Shown here piece after piece: positions 1 to 7,794 of a DNA stretch of 22,452 bases. The notes beneath the pieces were generated by a model that worked only from the letters and a program-made list of their open reading frames with translations, made no database searches and was not told the DNA's origin. Made by a program: the position numbers and the translations under genes. Location: the NCBI GenBank assembly GCA_018610125.1, contig JAHEOI010000238.1, forward strand, positions 1-22,452, given 5' to 3'. This stretch comes from Verrucomicrobiota bacterium (GTDB lineage Bacteria > Verrucomicrobiota > Verrucomicrobiia > Limisphaerales > JAHEOI01). Each line of letters begins with the position of its first letter. The stretch's first letter is position 1.

Positions 1-262
1 CAGCGGTCGAAAGCGAGCGCGCCATCGCGGTCGCCTCCTCCGCATTCGACGCGGTCATGCCGATGATGAGCTCTTGGGAACCGGCAAAATGACGCGAATA
101 TAAGTCCAAGCCGTGGACACTGGGCACGTCATCCGGCAGGAGATGCAGGACATTCACGTCGAACTGAAGCCGAGCCCAGCCCAAAGCGAGCAGAGAGAGC
201 GCCATGAGGATCCCTACGGCTTTAGCCCTGGCTCGGATTGCCTTAAATAGCCTTTGAGCCAT
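1..262 (-). CDS. MMPL/RND-type exporter, N-terminal part only (runs off left end)
   Basis: The 87 visible residues begin MAQRLFKAIRARAKAVGILM: a short basic cytoplasmic start, one hydrophobic helix (about residues 15-31), then a periplasmic stretch containing FDVNVLHLLPDDVP. This is the usual beginning of large MMPL/RND-family exporters, where the first helix is followed by an 'F-N-x-L-x-LLP' segment before the first periplasmic domain. Such proteins move lipids or hydrophobic metabolites across the inner membrane. I chose the ATG at 262, which overlaps the end of the upstream lipoprotein gene by 49 bp; an in-frame ATG at 205 is an alternative that would leave no overlap but would remove the basic N-terminus. 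It is the third gene of a minus-strand cassette with the lipoprotein and the flavin oxidoreductase. The family assignment rests on a short piece and is moderate. Confidence 0.6.
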   Translation of the reverse strand, partial: MAQRLFKAIRARAKAVGILMALSLLALGWARLQFDVNVLHLLPDDVPSVHGLDLYSRHFAGSQELIIGMTASNAEEATAMARSLSTA

Positions 263-753
263 CCCTTGTTATGGACATTGGTGATAAGCCACCCGTTATT
301 ACCCTTCTCGCGTATTCGCCAATCCTCACCCGGCGGCCTGCCCCTTATATGTCGGATGAGCCTGGGCCATACAAGCGACCTCGGAGGCGGCATACGACCA
401 CTGAAATGTTTCCCTACCGACGGCATCTCCAAATACCATCTCTCGCCTCGTTCTTGATACAGCATGACATTAAGGGCCGGCTTATGAAATTGAATGAATG
501 CCCACTGATTCGAGCGATGGAAACAGACCCGCAAATCGCCGCTCATCGCCGGCATCGACTCTCGGCTTGATTGCCATACAGCTTGCCCCTGCCCGCACCG
601 CCACCCCGCTCGACTCAAATCGACCTCCGGCATGCGGCGGACGGTATGACATCCGCCAACGACAACGATCAGCATCCCCGCCATCAGACCGAGAGATAAT
701 CGCGTATCGCGTAACCTCCTCACCAAGCTCCCACCTCGTTCACCCAATTTCAT
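214..753 (-). CDS. Small outer-membrane-type lipoprotein, unknown function
   Basis: This 179-residue protein has a basic N-terminus (RRLRDTR), a hydrophobic stretch and a lipobox-like VVGGC with the modified cysteine at residue 35. The mature part has several Trp residues and no motif I can name with certainty. The start is preceded by a GGGG stretch 4 nt before the ATG. It begins 21 bp after the oxidoreductase stop codon, and its 3' end overlaps the exporter gene by up to 49 bp, so the three genes are probably co-transcribed. Clusters that make aryl-polyene-like lipids often encode a small lipoprotein (for example DUF3261 or LolA/LolB-like) beside an MMPL exporter. By context it may help deliver the exported product to the outer membrane; this role is inference only. 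Confidence 0.7.
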   Translation of the reverse strand: MKLGERGGSLVRRLRDTRLSLGLMAGMLIVVVGGCHTVRRMPEVDLSRAGWRCGQGQAVWQSSRESMPAMSGDLRVCFHRSNQWAFIQFHKPALNVMLYQERGERWYLEMPSVGKHFSGRMPPPRSLVWPRLIRHIRGRPPGEDWRIREKGNNGWLITNVHNKGWLKGYLRQSEPGLKP

Positions 754-774
754 ATTCCCCGACTCCCAGGCCCA

Positions 775-2019
775 TTACCACGAAATTCTTGGCACAAGCG
801 GCCAATGCTTCTGCAATCGCACCAGCAGGAAAAAGAGATGGAGGCGCCACTTCACCCGCCACGGTAAGTCGATCTTGCCTGCCAAGACCACATTCACCGC
901 GCTGACCAATTGCCAGCGCTCTCTCGGCTCCAAGAGGATCTCCATAAAGGGTTGAGTGTAAAAATGCTCGACCATCTTCCAATAAACGGCCATTGCCGAG
1001 AGCACGCGCCGTCCATAAGCCCGAAAGAGACGGCGCCCGTCCGTTTCCTTGACGATCGCCTCCTCGATTGCCTCGCTTGCCAACTTCGCCGAATAGAGCG
1101 CCATGTGCACGCCGGCGGAAAAGATCGGGTCCATAAAGCCGATGGCATCCCCCACCCGGAGAACGCGATGCCCATGAGCTCGCGCGTTATGATAGGAGAA
1201 ATCGCCGGTCGAGCGAAGCTGCCCCACTGGCGTAGCCTGGCTCATCCTCGCTCGCATCGCAGGTGCCTTCTCCACTTCCCGATAAAAGATCGCTTTGGGG
1301 GAATCTTTCTCCGCCCGAATCGCGTCCTTGTCTAGCACGCAGCCGACGCTCGTTCGCTGCTGCGATAGCGGAATGATCCAAAACCAGTGGTGCTTCATCC
1401 GCACAATGACCGTATCCCCGCCGCGCTTTCCCCGGTCCAGGTTGACTCCTTCAAAGTGACCGAAGATGGCCACCTTTCGCATGTCGGGATGAACCTTTCG
1501 CAGCCCCTCTTGGTTGCCAGTCAAATTGTGACGACCGCTCGCATCGATCAGGAAACATCCTTCTTCCCGGTGCTCCCCGCCATTCGGATCGATGACACCC
1601 AGTTCGACATGCTCGCCCTTCGCACAGAATCGCTGCACCCGCCAACCCTCCCTGACTTCCGCACCCACCTCTCGAGCCCGATCAAGCAGGATCGAATCAA
1701 AATGAGCCCGCTCAACCTGCAATGTCTCATGCTCCTCCGTGAAAACACCATCCCCAAAAGAGAAATAGATCGATTTCTCCCCGCTCCCCAAGTGGAACTG
1801 TGCCCCGAATTTCCTCACGAATCCGCCCGACTCCAACGCCGGCATCACCCCCAGCTCCTCAAAGAAAGGCCGGCTGTACGGCAACAACGACTCGCCCACA
1901 TGAAACCTCGGAAAATGGGCCTTCTCCAGGAGGAGCACACGCCGCCCCTTTTCGGCGAGATAGATCGCGGCCGCGCTCCCCGCGGGCCCGCCACCGATGA
2001 TTACCGCATCATATCGCAT
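775..2019 (-). CDS. FAD-dependent oxidoreductase of the flavin halogenase/geranylgeranyl reductase superfamily
   Basis: The protein has 414 residues. The dinucleotide-binding motif IGGGPAGS lies at residues 8-15, the PRFHVGESLLP signature at 37-47, a lysine at 70 in the position of the halogenase catalytic Lys, the WxWxIP motif (WFWIIP) at 212-217, and the second flavin motif VGDAIGFMDP at 289-298 followed by FSAG. These are hallmarks of flavin-dependent halogenases and their monooxygenase-like relatives; related proteins are also found in aryl-polyene clusters, where halogenation has not been shown. The C-terminus is basic and aromatic, which may favour membrane association. It is the first gene of the minus-strand cassette and is divergent from the CE15-like gene across a 261-bp gap. 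I am confident of the superfamily but not of halogenation as opposed to reduction or hydroxylation. Confidence 0.88.
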   Translation of the reverse strand: MRYDAVIIGGGPAGSAAAIYLAEKGRRVLLLEKAHFPRFHVGESLLPYSRPFFEELGVMPALESGGFVRKFGAQFHLGSGEKSIYFSFGDGVFTEEHETLQVERAHFDSILLDRAREVGAEVREGWRVQRFCAKGEHVELGVIDPNGGEHREEGCFLIDASGRHNLTGNQEGLRKVHPDMRKVAIFGHFEGVNLDRGKRGGDTVIVRMKHHWFWIIPLSQQRTSVGCVLDKDAIRAEKDSPKAIFYREVEKAPAMRARMSQATPVGQLRSTGDFSYHNARAHGHRVLRVGDAIGFMDPIFSAGVHMALYSAKLASEAIEEAIVKETDGRRLFRAYGRRVLSAMAVYWKMVEHFYTQPFMEILLEPRERWQLVSAVNVVLAGKIDLPWRVKWRLHLFFLLVRLQKHWPLVPRISW

Positions 2020-2045
2020 CGCATCCGCCCGTCGTCCATTTCCGT

Positions 2046-2152
2046 GATATTAAGCGTTCAAGAAATTCTTGCATAACTTTTGAGCCGGAAGGCTGTAGCC
2101 GCACACTTTAGTTGCGCTTCCTCATGCAGGAACTTCTTGAACGCTTGATACC
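2046..2152. repeat. Long imperfect inverted repeat in a divergent promoter region
   Basis: The arms are 2046-2074 and 2124-2152. By eye, 25 of 29 positions match, including 13 uninterrupted (AAGCGTTCAAGAA), and all four mismatches are transitions. The spacer is 49 nt. The repeat lies between the starts of two divergent genes, so it is unlikely to terminate either of them. It could be a regulator binding site, an RNA hairpin in a leader, or a relic of a small mobile repeat. Confidence 0.75.
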
Positions 2153-2154
2153 AA

Positions 2155-2182
2155 TTGACGTTGCCCCCACACCGTTTAACCT
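2155..2182 (+). promoter_or_regulatory. Possible promoter for the CE15-like esterase run
   Basis: A good -35 (TTGACG, 2155-2160) is followed after 16 nt by TAACCT (2177-2182), a poor -10 match. It sits about 100 bp upstream of the esterase start, immediately after the right arm of the inverted repeat. Confidence is low because only the -35 is convincing. Confidence 0.3.
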
Positions 2183-2280
2183 TTACACCTTCGATGACCT
2201 CGCGCCAAGCTTAGTCCGCTCTTTAACAGCGTGCCACTGAAGGCTTGTGAGAGCCACGGGACCGGAGTAGAATCCGATCC

Positions 2281-3600
2281 ATGAGCACCTTTAGGTTTAG
2301 CCTGTTCGATGGCGGATCGATGGCCACAATTCTTGGCATTGCGGTCACCGGCTGGACAATCATGATGTTTGGAGGAGAGGCCTCGGGAGCCAATTACGAT
2401 GAAGCAAAGGTCCCCGATTACACGCTGCCGGATCCCCTTGAGCTCGCCAACGGGGAGCCGGTCCGGGATGCCGAAACGTGGCTAAAGCGACGCCGGCCGG
2501 AGATCCTTCAGGCCTTTCAAGAAGAGGTTTATGGAAAGAGTCCGGCGCGCCCGGAAGAAATGACATTCAAAGTCCAATCGTTCAACAAGCGAGCACTCGA
2601 TGGCAACGCGACTCGCAAGGAGGTTACTGTCTATTTCACCGGAAATCCCCAAGGACCGAAGATGGACATCCTGATCTACCTGCCGAACGACCGACCGAAA
2701 CCGATGGCCACCTTCCTAGGCCTGAACTTTTACGGGAACCATTCAATCCACAATGACCCATGCATCACACTTAACGACGATCAATGGATGCCCGGCGGTT
2801 CGGACAAAGGCATTGTCGATCATCGGGCGACCGAAGCCTCCCGCGGGGTTCGGACAGGCCGATGGCCTGTCGAAACGATCCTGAAACAGGGATTTGGCCT
2901 GGCTACCATCTATTACGGCGATATCGACCCGGATTACGATGACGGGTTCCAAAACGGGGTCCATCCCCTGTTCTATGACAAAGGGCAAACGAAACCGAGA
3001 CCGGATGAGTGGGGCTCGATTGCCGCTTGGGCATGGGGATTGAGCCGCGCCATGGACTATTTCGAGACCGATGACGATGTCGATCACGAGCAGGTCGCGG
3101 TAATCGGCCATTCGCGCCTCGGCAAAACAGCATTATGGGCGGGAGCGCGTGACACCCGCTTTGCCATGGTAATCTCGAACGATTCCGGCTGCGGCGGCGC
3201 GGCGCTCAGTCGGCGTCAATTCGGCGAGACGGTCAAGCGAATCAACACGTCATTTCCCCACTGGTTTTGTGACAATTTCAACCAGTACAACGATAATGAG
3301 GAAGCGTTACCCGTGGATCAGCATATGCTGATTTCATTGGTTGCGCCGCGTCCGGTCTACGTAGCCAGTGCCAAGGAAGACCAATGGGCGGATCCCAAGG
3401 GGGAGTTCCTCGCGTTGAAGCATGCCGAGCCGGTTTACCGGCTCTTTGATGTCGAGGGGGTACCCGTGAAGACAATGCCGGAAGTCGACCATCCGGTTAT
3501 GGATACAATGGCCTATCACATTCGGAGCGGGGAGCATGACTTAAAGAAGTACGACTGGAGGCAGTACTTGAAGTTTGCCGATCGGCATCTCCGTCAATAA
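2281..3600 (+). CDS. Exported CE15-like (glucuronoyl esterase family) alpha/beta hydrolase
   Basis: The 439-residue protein has a hydrophobic export segment at about residues 15-37. The nucleophile motif GHSRLGK (276-282) holds the predicted Ser278 with the adjacent Arg279 typical of CE15. It is followed by NDSGCGGAA (300-308), LVAPRPVYV (353-361) and, near the end, YHIRSGEHDL (412-421), which holds the predicted catalytic His413. CE15 enzymes cleave ester bonds between glucuronic acid and lignin alcohols, but many bacterial relatives have unknown substrates. Asp301 stands near where many members have an acidic residue; the alternative acid is around E366/D367. An internal ATG at 2320 (residue 14) is another possible start and would shorten the signal peptide. 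The gene leads the plus-strand run of exported sugar-active and redox proteins. Confidence 0.85.
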   Translation: MSTFRFSLFDGGSMATILGIAVTGWTIMMFGGEASGANYDEAKVPDYTLPDPLELANGEPVRDAETWLKRRRPEILQAFQEEVYGKSPARPEEMTFKVQSFNKRALDGNATRKEVTVYFTGNPQGPKMDILIYLPNDRPKPMATFLGLNFYGNHSIHNDPCITLNDDQWMPGGSDKGIVDHRATEASRGVRTGRWPVETILKQGFGLATIYYGDIDPDYDDGFQNGVHPLFYDKGQTKPRPDEWGSIAAWAWGLSRAMDYFETDDDVDHEQVAVIGHSRLGKTALWAGARDTRFAMVISNDSGCGGAALSRRQFGETVKRINTSFPHWFCDNFNQYNDNEEALPVDQHMLISLVAPRPVYVASAKEDQWADPKGEFLALKHAEPVYRLFDVEGVPVKTMPEVDHPVMDTMAYHIRSGEHDLKKYDWRQYLKFADRHLRQ

Positions 3601-3636
3601 CCAAGAGTAGCTGGATCGCCAACCAGGCAAAGTAGA

Positions 3637-3653
3637 AGCGGCTGCCAGCCGCT
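3637..3653. repeat. Short intergenic palindrome
   Basis: AGCGGCTG and CAGCCGCT form perfect 8-bp arms around a single central base, so about 6 bp can pair in RNA. It lies 37 bp after the CE15-like stop codon, without a following T-run. It resembles the other GC-rich palindromes found between genes in this window and may be a REP-like element. Confidence 0.6.
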
Positions 3654-3736
3654 CAGATCCCCTCCTCTTTATTGCGCAGGAACTTTTGCAAAGAACAATA
3701 GCAGGCAGAGTTAAGGATTTGGAAAGGAATAAGAGT

Positions 3737-5128
3737 ATGTGGCAAAGCAAACACTACGCGACACTGGCCCTCCTAATTGGATTGGGCTTATCAAGCAACG
3801 GCATCGCCCAGGACAATAGCCAACATCCCACAGCAGTCGATCCCGGCAGCAATAATGCCCCACCTTCGGATGCCTTGGTCCTCTTTGACGGGACGGATCT
3901 ATCCCTTTGGCAAAGCAGTGGTGGCGGTCCCGCGAAATGGGCGGTACGAAGTGGAAAGGCCGTCGTAAACGGCACCGGCAATATCATGACCAAGCGGAAA
4001 TTTGGAGATGTCCAGCTTCATCTCGAGTGGGCCACTCCGAAGAAAGGGGAAGACGACGGACAAAGTCGTGGCAACAGCGGCGTCTATCTTCAAGGGCGTT
4101 ACGAGGTTCAAATTCTCGATTCCTATCGCAACCCAACCTATTCGGATGGGCAAGCAGGAGCGCTCTACGGGCATTTCCCGCCATTGGTCAACGCATCCCG
4201 AAAGCCGGGGAAATGGCAGACCTACGACATCATCTTCCATGCCCCCGCTGTTTCGGACGACTCCGAGGTCAACAAGCCGGGCTCGCTCACCGTCTGGCAT
4301 AACGGCGTCCTGGTGCAGGATCACGTTCCGGTTAAGACGCCCACTCGGGCAGCGTCATTCGGCAAACCGGCCGTCGACGGGACAGGCCCACTAATGTTGC
4401 AGGATCATGGAAGCGCGGTGCGATACCGCAACATCTGGGTCCGGGAGCTCGATAGGCACCGGAGCACCAAGCCGCTCAATATTCATATCATCTCCGGCTC
4501 GAACGAATACGAATCCGAGTCCTCACTCGAGCAATACCAACGCTATCTTAAAGAACGATTTAATGTGAGCATCACCGCGTCTTGGGTTGAAGATGGGGCC
4601 GAAGACCTGCCCGGTATCGACCCTATTCGCAAGGCCGATTTGCTATTGGTCTTCACAAGGCGAATGAAGCTTCCAAAGCAACAGATGGAGATTATCGAAG
4701 ACCACTGGCAACAAGGAAAGCCGATCGTGGGGATCCGGACCGCCAGTCATGCTTTCCGGCGGGATACCAATCAGATTTTTGACCACAAGGTCCTTGGCGG
4801 AAATTATCAAGGCCACTATGGGGACGAGCCGGTCGAGGTGCGCAATGTCGCCGGAGATCATCCCGTTTTGGACGGGGTCGGGGAAATCACCTCAAAGAAG
4901 CTCTATAAAGCAGGCAAGCTCGCCGAAGACTCCGTTCTCCTCCAGACAGGCCATATCGAAGACAACCGCTCGGACCCGGTCACATGGGCTCATCACTACA
5001 ATGGAGGCAGGATGGTTTACACCTCGCTTGGTGTCCCCGCGGATTTTGAGGATGACGATTTTGTGCGGATGATCACCAACGCCATCTTCTGGGCCGCCCA
5101 TCGTGATCGTCAGGCCCTCACCAAATAG
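3737..5128 (+). CDS. Exported DUF1080 (3-keto-disaccharide hydrolase) and ThuA-like fusion protein
   Basis: I start the protein at the ATG at 3737 because it gives a clean signal peptide (residues 1-22, ending SSNGIAQ) and has AAAGGA about 10 nt upstream; an in-frame ATG at 3686 would add 17 charged residues before it. The product is 463 residues. Residues about 46-240 form a DUF1080 domain (LFDGTDLSLW; NSGVYLQGRYEVQILDSY; final RYRNIWVREL). Residues about 245-455 match the ThuA-like amidotransferase fold (IHIISGSNEYES; DLLLVFTRR; PIVGIRTASHAF; TWAHHYNGGRMVYTSLG). DUF1080 relatives include hydrolases of 3-keto-glycosides, and ThuA proteins are linked to keto-sugar metabolism, so the fusion suggests 3-keto-glycoside breakdown outside the cytoplasm. 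It is separated by only 8 bp from the next gene. The domains are clear; the exact reaction is inferred. Confidence 0.88.
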   Translation: MWQSKHYATLALLIGLGLSSNGIAQDNSQHPTAVDPGSNNAPPSDALVLFDGTDLSLWQSSGGGPAKWAVRSGKAVVNGTGNIMTKRKFGDVQLHLEWATPKKGEDDGQSRGNSGVYLQGRYEVQILDSYRNPTYSDGQAGALYGHFPPLVNASRKPGKWQTYDIIFHAPAVSDDSEVNKPGSLTVWHNGVLVQDHVPVKTPTRAASFGKPAVDGTGPLMLQDHGSAVRYRNIWVRELDRHRSTKPLNIHIISGSNEYESESSLEQYQRYLKERFNVSITASWVEDGAEDLPGIDPIRKADLLLVFTRRMKLPKQQMEIIEDHWQQGKPIVGIRTASHAFRRDTNQIFDHKVLGGNYQGHYGDEPVEVRNVAGDHPVLDGVGEITSKKLYKAGKLAEDSVLLQTGHIEDNRSDPVTWAHHYNGGRMVYTSLGVPADFEDDDFVRMITNAIFWAAHRDRQALTK

Positions 5129-5136
5129 GATCCACC

Positions 5137-7794
5137 ATGATGCATCGATCCTCCGGCATAGTTGGAGCGGGGTTGATCGGCTCTCTCTTGGCCATCACCC
5201 CGCTATGTGGGCTGGCCGCCGATGCGTCCATCGACCATGCGGCCATTATTCGCGGTTGGGATGAGACCACGTTCGAGCGGGGCCGTGAGATTTACACGCA
5301 GAGCTGCGCTCACTGCCATGGTAAGGATGGATTGAAAACGCCCAATCCGCTTGCGGCCGCGTTCGCAAAAGACCCTCTCAAGAACGGCAGCGATCCTTAC
5401 AGCATGTGGCAGACACTGACGTCGGGCTACAAACGGATGCAACCTCAAACTTGGCTAACGCCAACCCAGCGCTACCAAGTGATCCATTACATCCGCAACG
5501 CCTTCTTCAAAGAATCGAACCGTTCGCAGTACACATCGATCGCCAAGGAATACCTCGCCGAGCTGCCAACCACCCAGGGCGAAGGCGGAGCCTCCGGCTC
5601 GGGATCCATGGATTACGGGCCCGCATTGACCTATGAGATTGAATCGATTCGCAGCGGCCTTGTCGTCCGTTTATCAAGCGATTTAAACCTCGTCTATGAC
5701 CTGCACACAATGGCCGCCCCCTCGGCCTGGACCGGCGGCTATGTCGAGCTTGAAGGGACACACCACACCGAATACAAGGGCGGCGAAAGAGGCAAAATTG
5801 CGGGCAAGCGATTGGGAATCGGCTCATTCCAATGGGGTTACAACGGCCGGTTTGAAGATCCCAGGCAAGGCCAAGCGAAACATGGTCCGATCCAAGATGA
5901 GCTGATCGAATATCACGGACACTATCTACACGGCCTTAATACCATTCTTTCCTACTCGGTTTCCGATCGCAAGGTATTGGAGCGTCCCGGTTATGAGGGC
6001 ATGGACGATTTCCTGGCGGTCACCCATTCCTTGCATATCGATGCCGGAACGGCTCGATTGAAGCTCTCCGTGGGCCGGGCCGACAACAATGACGCAACCG
6101 GACGCTACTCATTGAAAGGAAAACGCCTCGACTCCGTCCCGGGCTCCGCCAACAGACGCGTCCTTTGCGCCGGCAGCGATCCCGTTCACATGGCAACCGT
6201 CGTCGGCGCCCCTGCCGCCGCCAAATGGAAGGTCGACAAAAACGGCAGACTGATCCTGACGATCCCACCGCGGCGCGAGCCGATCCTTCTGAAGGTTTTC
6301 CGCGGTGTCAGCCACAAGCGCACCAAAGCGTTGGCATCGCTTAAGCGCCTGGTCGCCGGCACCGACAAGATTGATGATCCCGCAAACTTCGTTAAAGGCG
6401 GGCCCCAACGATGGGGTCGCACGCTTGAAACCGAAGGCGAGCTAGGCCGGGGAGACACGGCGTATGTCCTCGACTCGTTGACGATTCCCTTCGACAATCC
6501 GTGGGGTTCTTGGATGCGACTCACAGCCTTGGACTTCTTCCCGGATGGCCGATGCGCTGTCTCCACCTTGAATGGCGACGTCTGGATCATTTCAGGCATC
6601 GACGACGATTTGAGCCGACTCAAATGGAAACGGTTTGCCACCGGCCTCTATGAGCCCTTGGGAATCAACGTTTCAAAAGGCAAGATCTATGTCTTGGGTC
6701 GCGACCGAATCACACGGCTTCATGACCTCAACTCGGATGGCGAAGCCGATTTTTACGAAAACTTCTTCGGCTTCCAGCACGTCGGCGCCGGCTATCACGC
6801 GTTCACCTTCGGCTTGCCCACCGACAGCCAAGGACGCTTTTACACGGCTAAATCGGGTCGCAAGACCGATTATTCGATCCCGGGGGCCGTTATCCGGATT
6901 TCGCCCGATGGCAGCACCAGCGAAGTGGTGGCAACCGGATTTCGCCACCCGAATGGCATCTCGGTGGGACCCAACGATCAAATCTATGTCAGTGACAATC
7001 AGGGCGGCTGGATCCCGGCATCCAAGGTCAGCCATATCGAAAAAGGCGATTTTTACGGGTATATAGGCTGGGAGGACAATAAGCAGCCCCACGAGACGTT
7101 TCACCGTCCGATCTTCTGGCTCCCTCAAGCAGCGGACAATTCCAGCGGCGGACAGGTCTGGCCCACCGATCCTCGCTGGGGACCACTTACTGAGACAATG
7201 ATTCACACCAGTTACGGAGCAGGCAGGGCTTTTTACGCGTTCGTCCAAAACGGAAACAACCCGTTACAAGGCGGCGTTTTCCCCTTTCCCTGGCACTTCG
7301 AGTCCGGGGTCATGCGAGGTCGCGTCAATCCTCAAGACGGCCAGGTTTACCTGTCCGGTCAAAAGGGCTGGGGCGCCAACGTTGAGAAGGATGGCTCATT
7401 AAACCGGATTCGATACACCGGCAAGCCTTGCTACTGGGCAACCGGCTCGGAGGTCACATCGGAGGGAATTCGCCTCGAGTTTGAACAGCCTCTCGACCCC
7501 GAATCCGCCACCAAAACGAGCTCCTTCCATATCGCCCGCTGGAATTATAAATGGTCAAGCAGTTACGGCTCCCCCCACTTCCGCCCGGACACCTCTAAAG
7601 CCAAGAAAAAAGGCGAAGAAAAGATTAAGCCGTCCAACGTCCGGTTGGGCCGCAACCGCAAGACTCTCAATTTGACAATCCCGGATCACAAACCGGTCGA
7701 CCAGCTCAAGGTCGATTACCGAATCAAGGCCGCTGATGGAACAGCGATCGAACAAACAGTCTATTGGACCATCAAGCACATCCCGGGATCATGA
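5137..7794 (+). CDS. Exported cytochrome c / DUF6797-like / beta-propeller dehydrogenase-like protein
   Basis: The 885-residue protein begins with a signal peptide (to about residue 28). A class I cytochrome c domain follows (about 45-125), with the heme site CAHCH at 57-61 and Met101 as the likely second ligand. Residues about 150-440 are all-beta and resemble the DUF6797 region seen in verrucomicrobial proteins. Residues about 445-760 resemble a six-bladed propeller of the glucose/sorbosone dehydrogenase or NHL type (ALDFFPDGRCAVSTLNGDVW; GFRHPNGISVGPNDQIYVSD). The last 125 residues look Ig-like with a lysine-rich insert. The layout suggests an oxidoreductase that passes electrons to its own heme, or a binding protein for a redox partner. 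The gene follows the DUF1080-ThuA gene by 8 bp, and AGGA lies 7 nt before its ATG. Confidence 0.85.
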   Translation: MMHRSSGIVGAGLIGSLLAITPLCGLAADASIDHAAIIRGWDETTFERGREIYTQSCAHCHGKDGLKTPNPLAAAFAKDPLKNGSDPYSMWQTLTSGYKRMQPQTWLTPTQRYQVIHYIRNAFFKESNRSQYTSIAKEYLAELPTTQGEGGASGSGSMDYGPALTYEIESIRSGLVVRLSSDLNLVYDLHTMAAPSAWTGGYVELEGTHHTEYKGGERGKIAGKRLGIGSFQWGYNGRFEDPRQGQAKHGPIQDELIEYHGHYLHGLNTILSYSVSDRKVLERPGYEGMDDFLAVTHSLHIDAGTARLKLSVGRADNNDATGRYSLKGKRLDSVPGSANRRVLCAGSDPVHMATVVGAPAAAKWKVDKNGRLILTIPPRREPILLKVFRGVSHKRTKALASLKRLVAGTDKIDDPANFVKGGPQRWGRTLETEGELGRGDTAYVLDSLTIPFDNPWGSWMRLTALDFFPDGRCAVSTLNGDVWIISGIDDDLSRLKWKRFATGLYEPLGINVSKGKIYVLGRDRITRLHDLNSDGEADFYENFFGFQHVGAGYHAFTFGLPTDSQGRFYTAKSGRKTDYSIPGAVIRISPDGSTSEVVATGFRHPNGISVGPNDQIYVSDNQGGWIPASKVSHIEKGDFYGYIGWEDNKQPHETFHRPIFWLPQAADNSSGGQVWPTDPRWGPLTETMIHTSYGAGRAFYAFVQNGNNPLQGGVFPFPWHFESGVMRGRVNPQDGQVYLSGQKGWGANVEKDGSLNRIRYTGKPCYWATGSEVTSEGIRLEFEQPLDPESATKTSSFHIARWNYKWSSSYGSPHFRPDTSKAKKKGEEKIKPSNVRLGRNRKTLNLTIPDHKPVDQLKVDYRIKAADGTAIEQTVYWTIKHIPGS

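Noticed and set aside
1387..2076. A 229-codon plus-strand frame across the flavin oxidoreductase gene
   Set aside because: It lies opposite a well-supported gene and its translation has no family motif.
6673..7248. A 191-codon minus-strand frame within the propeller protein gene
   Set aside because: It is a shadow of the plus-strand propeller repeats, with no start signal or domain of its own.
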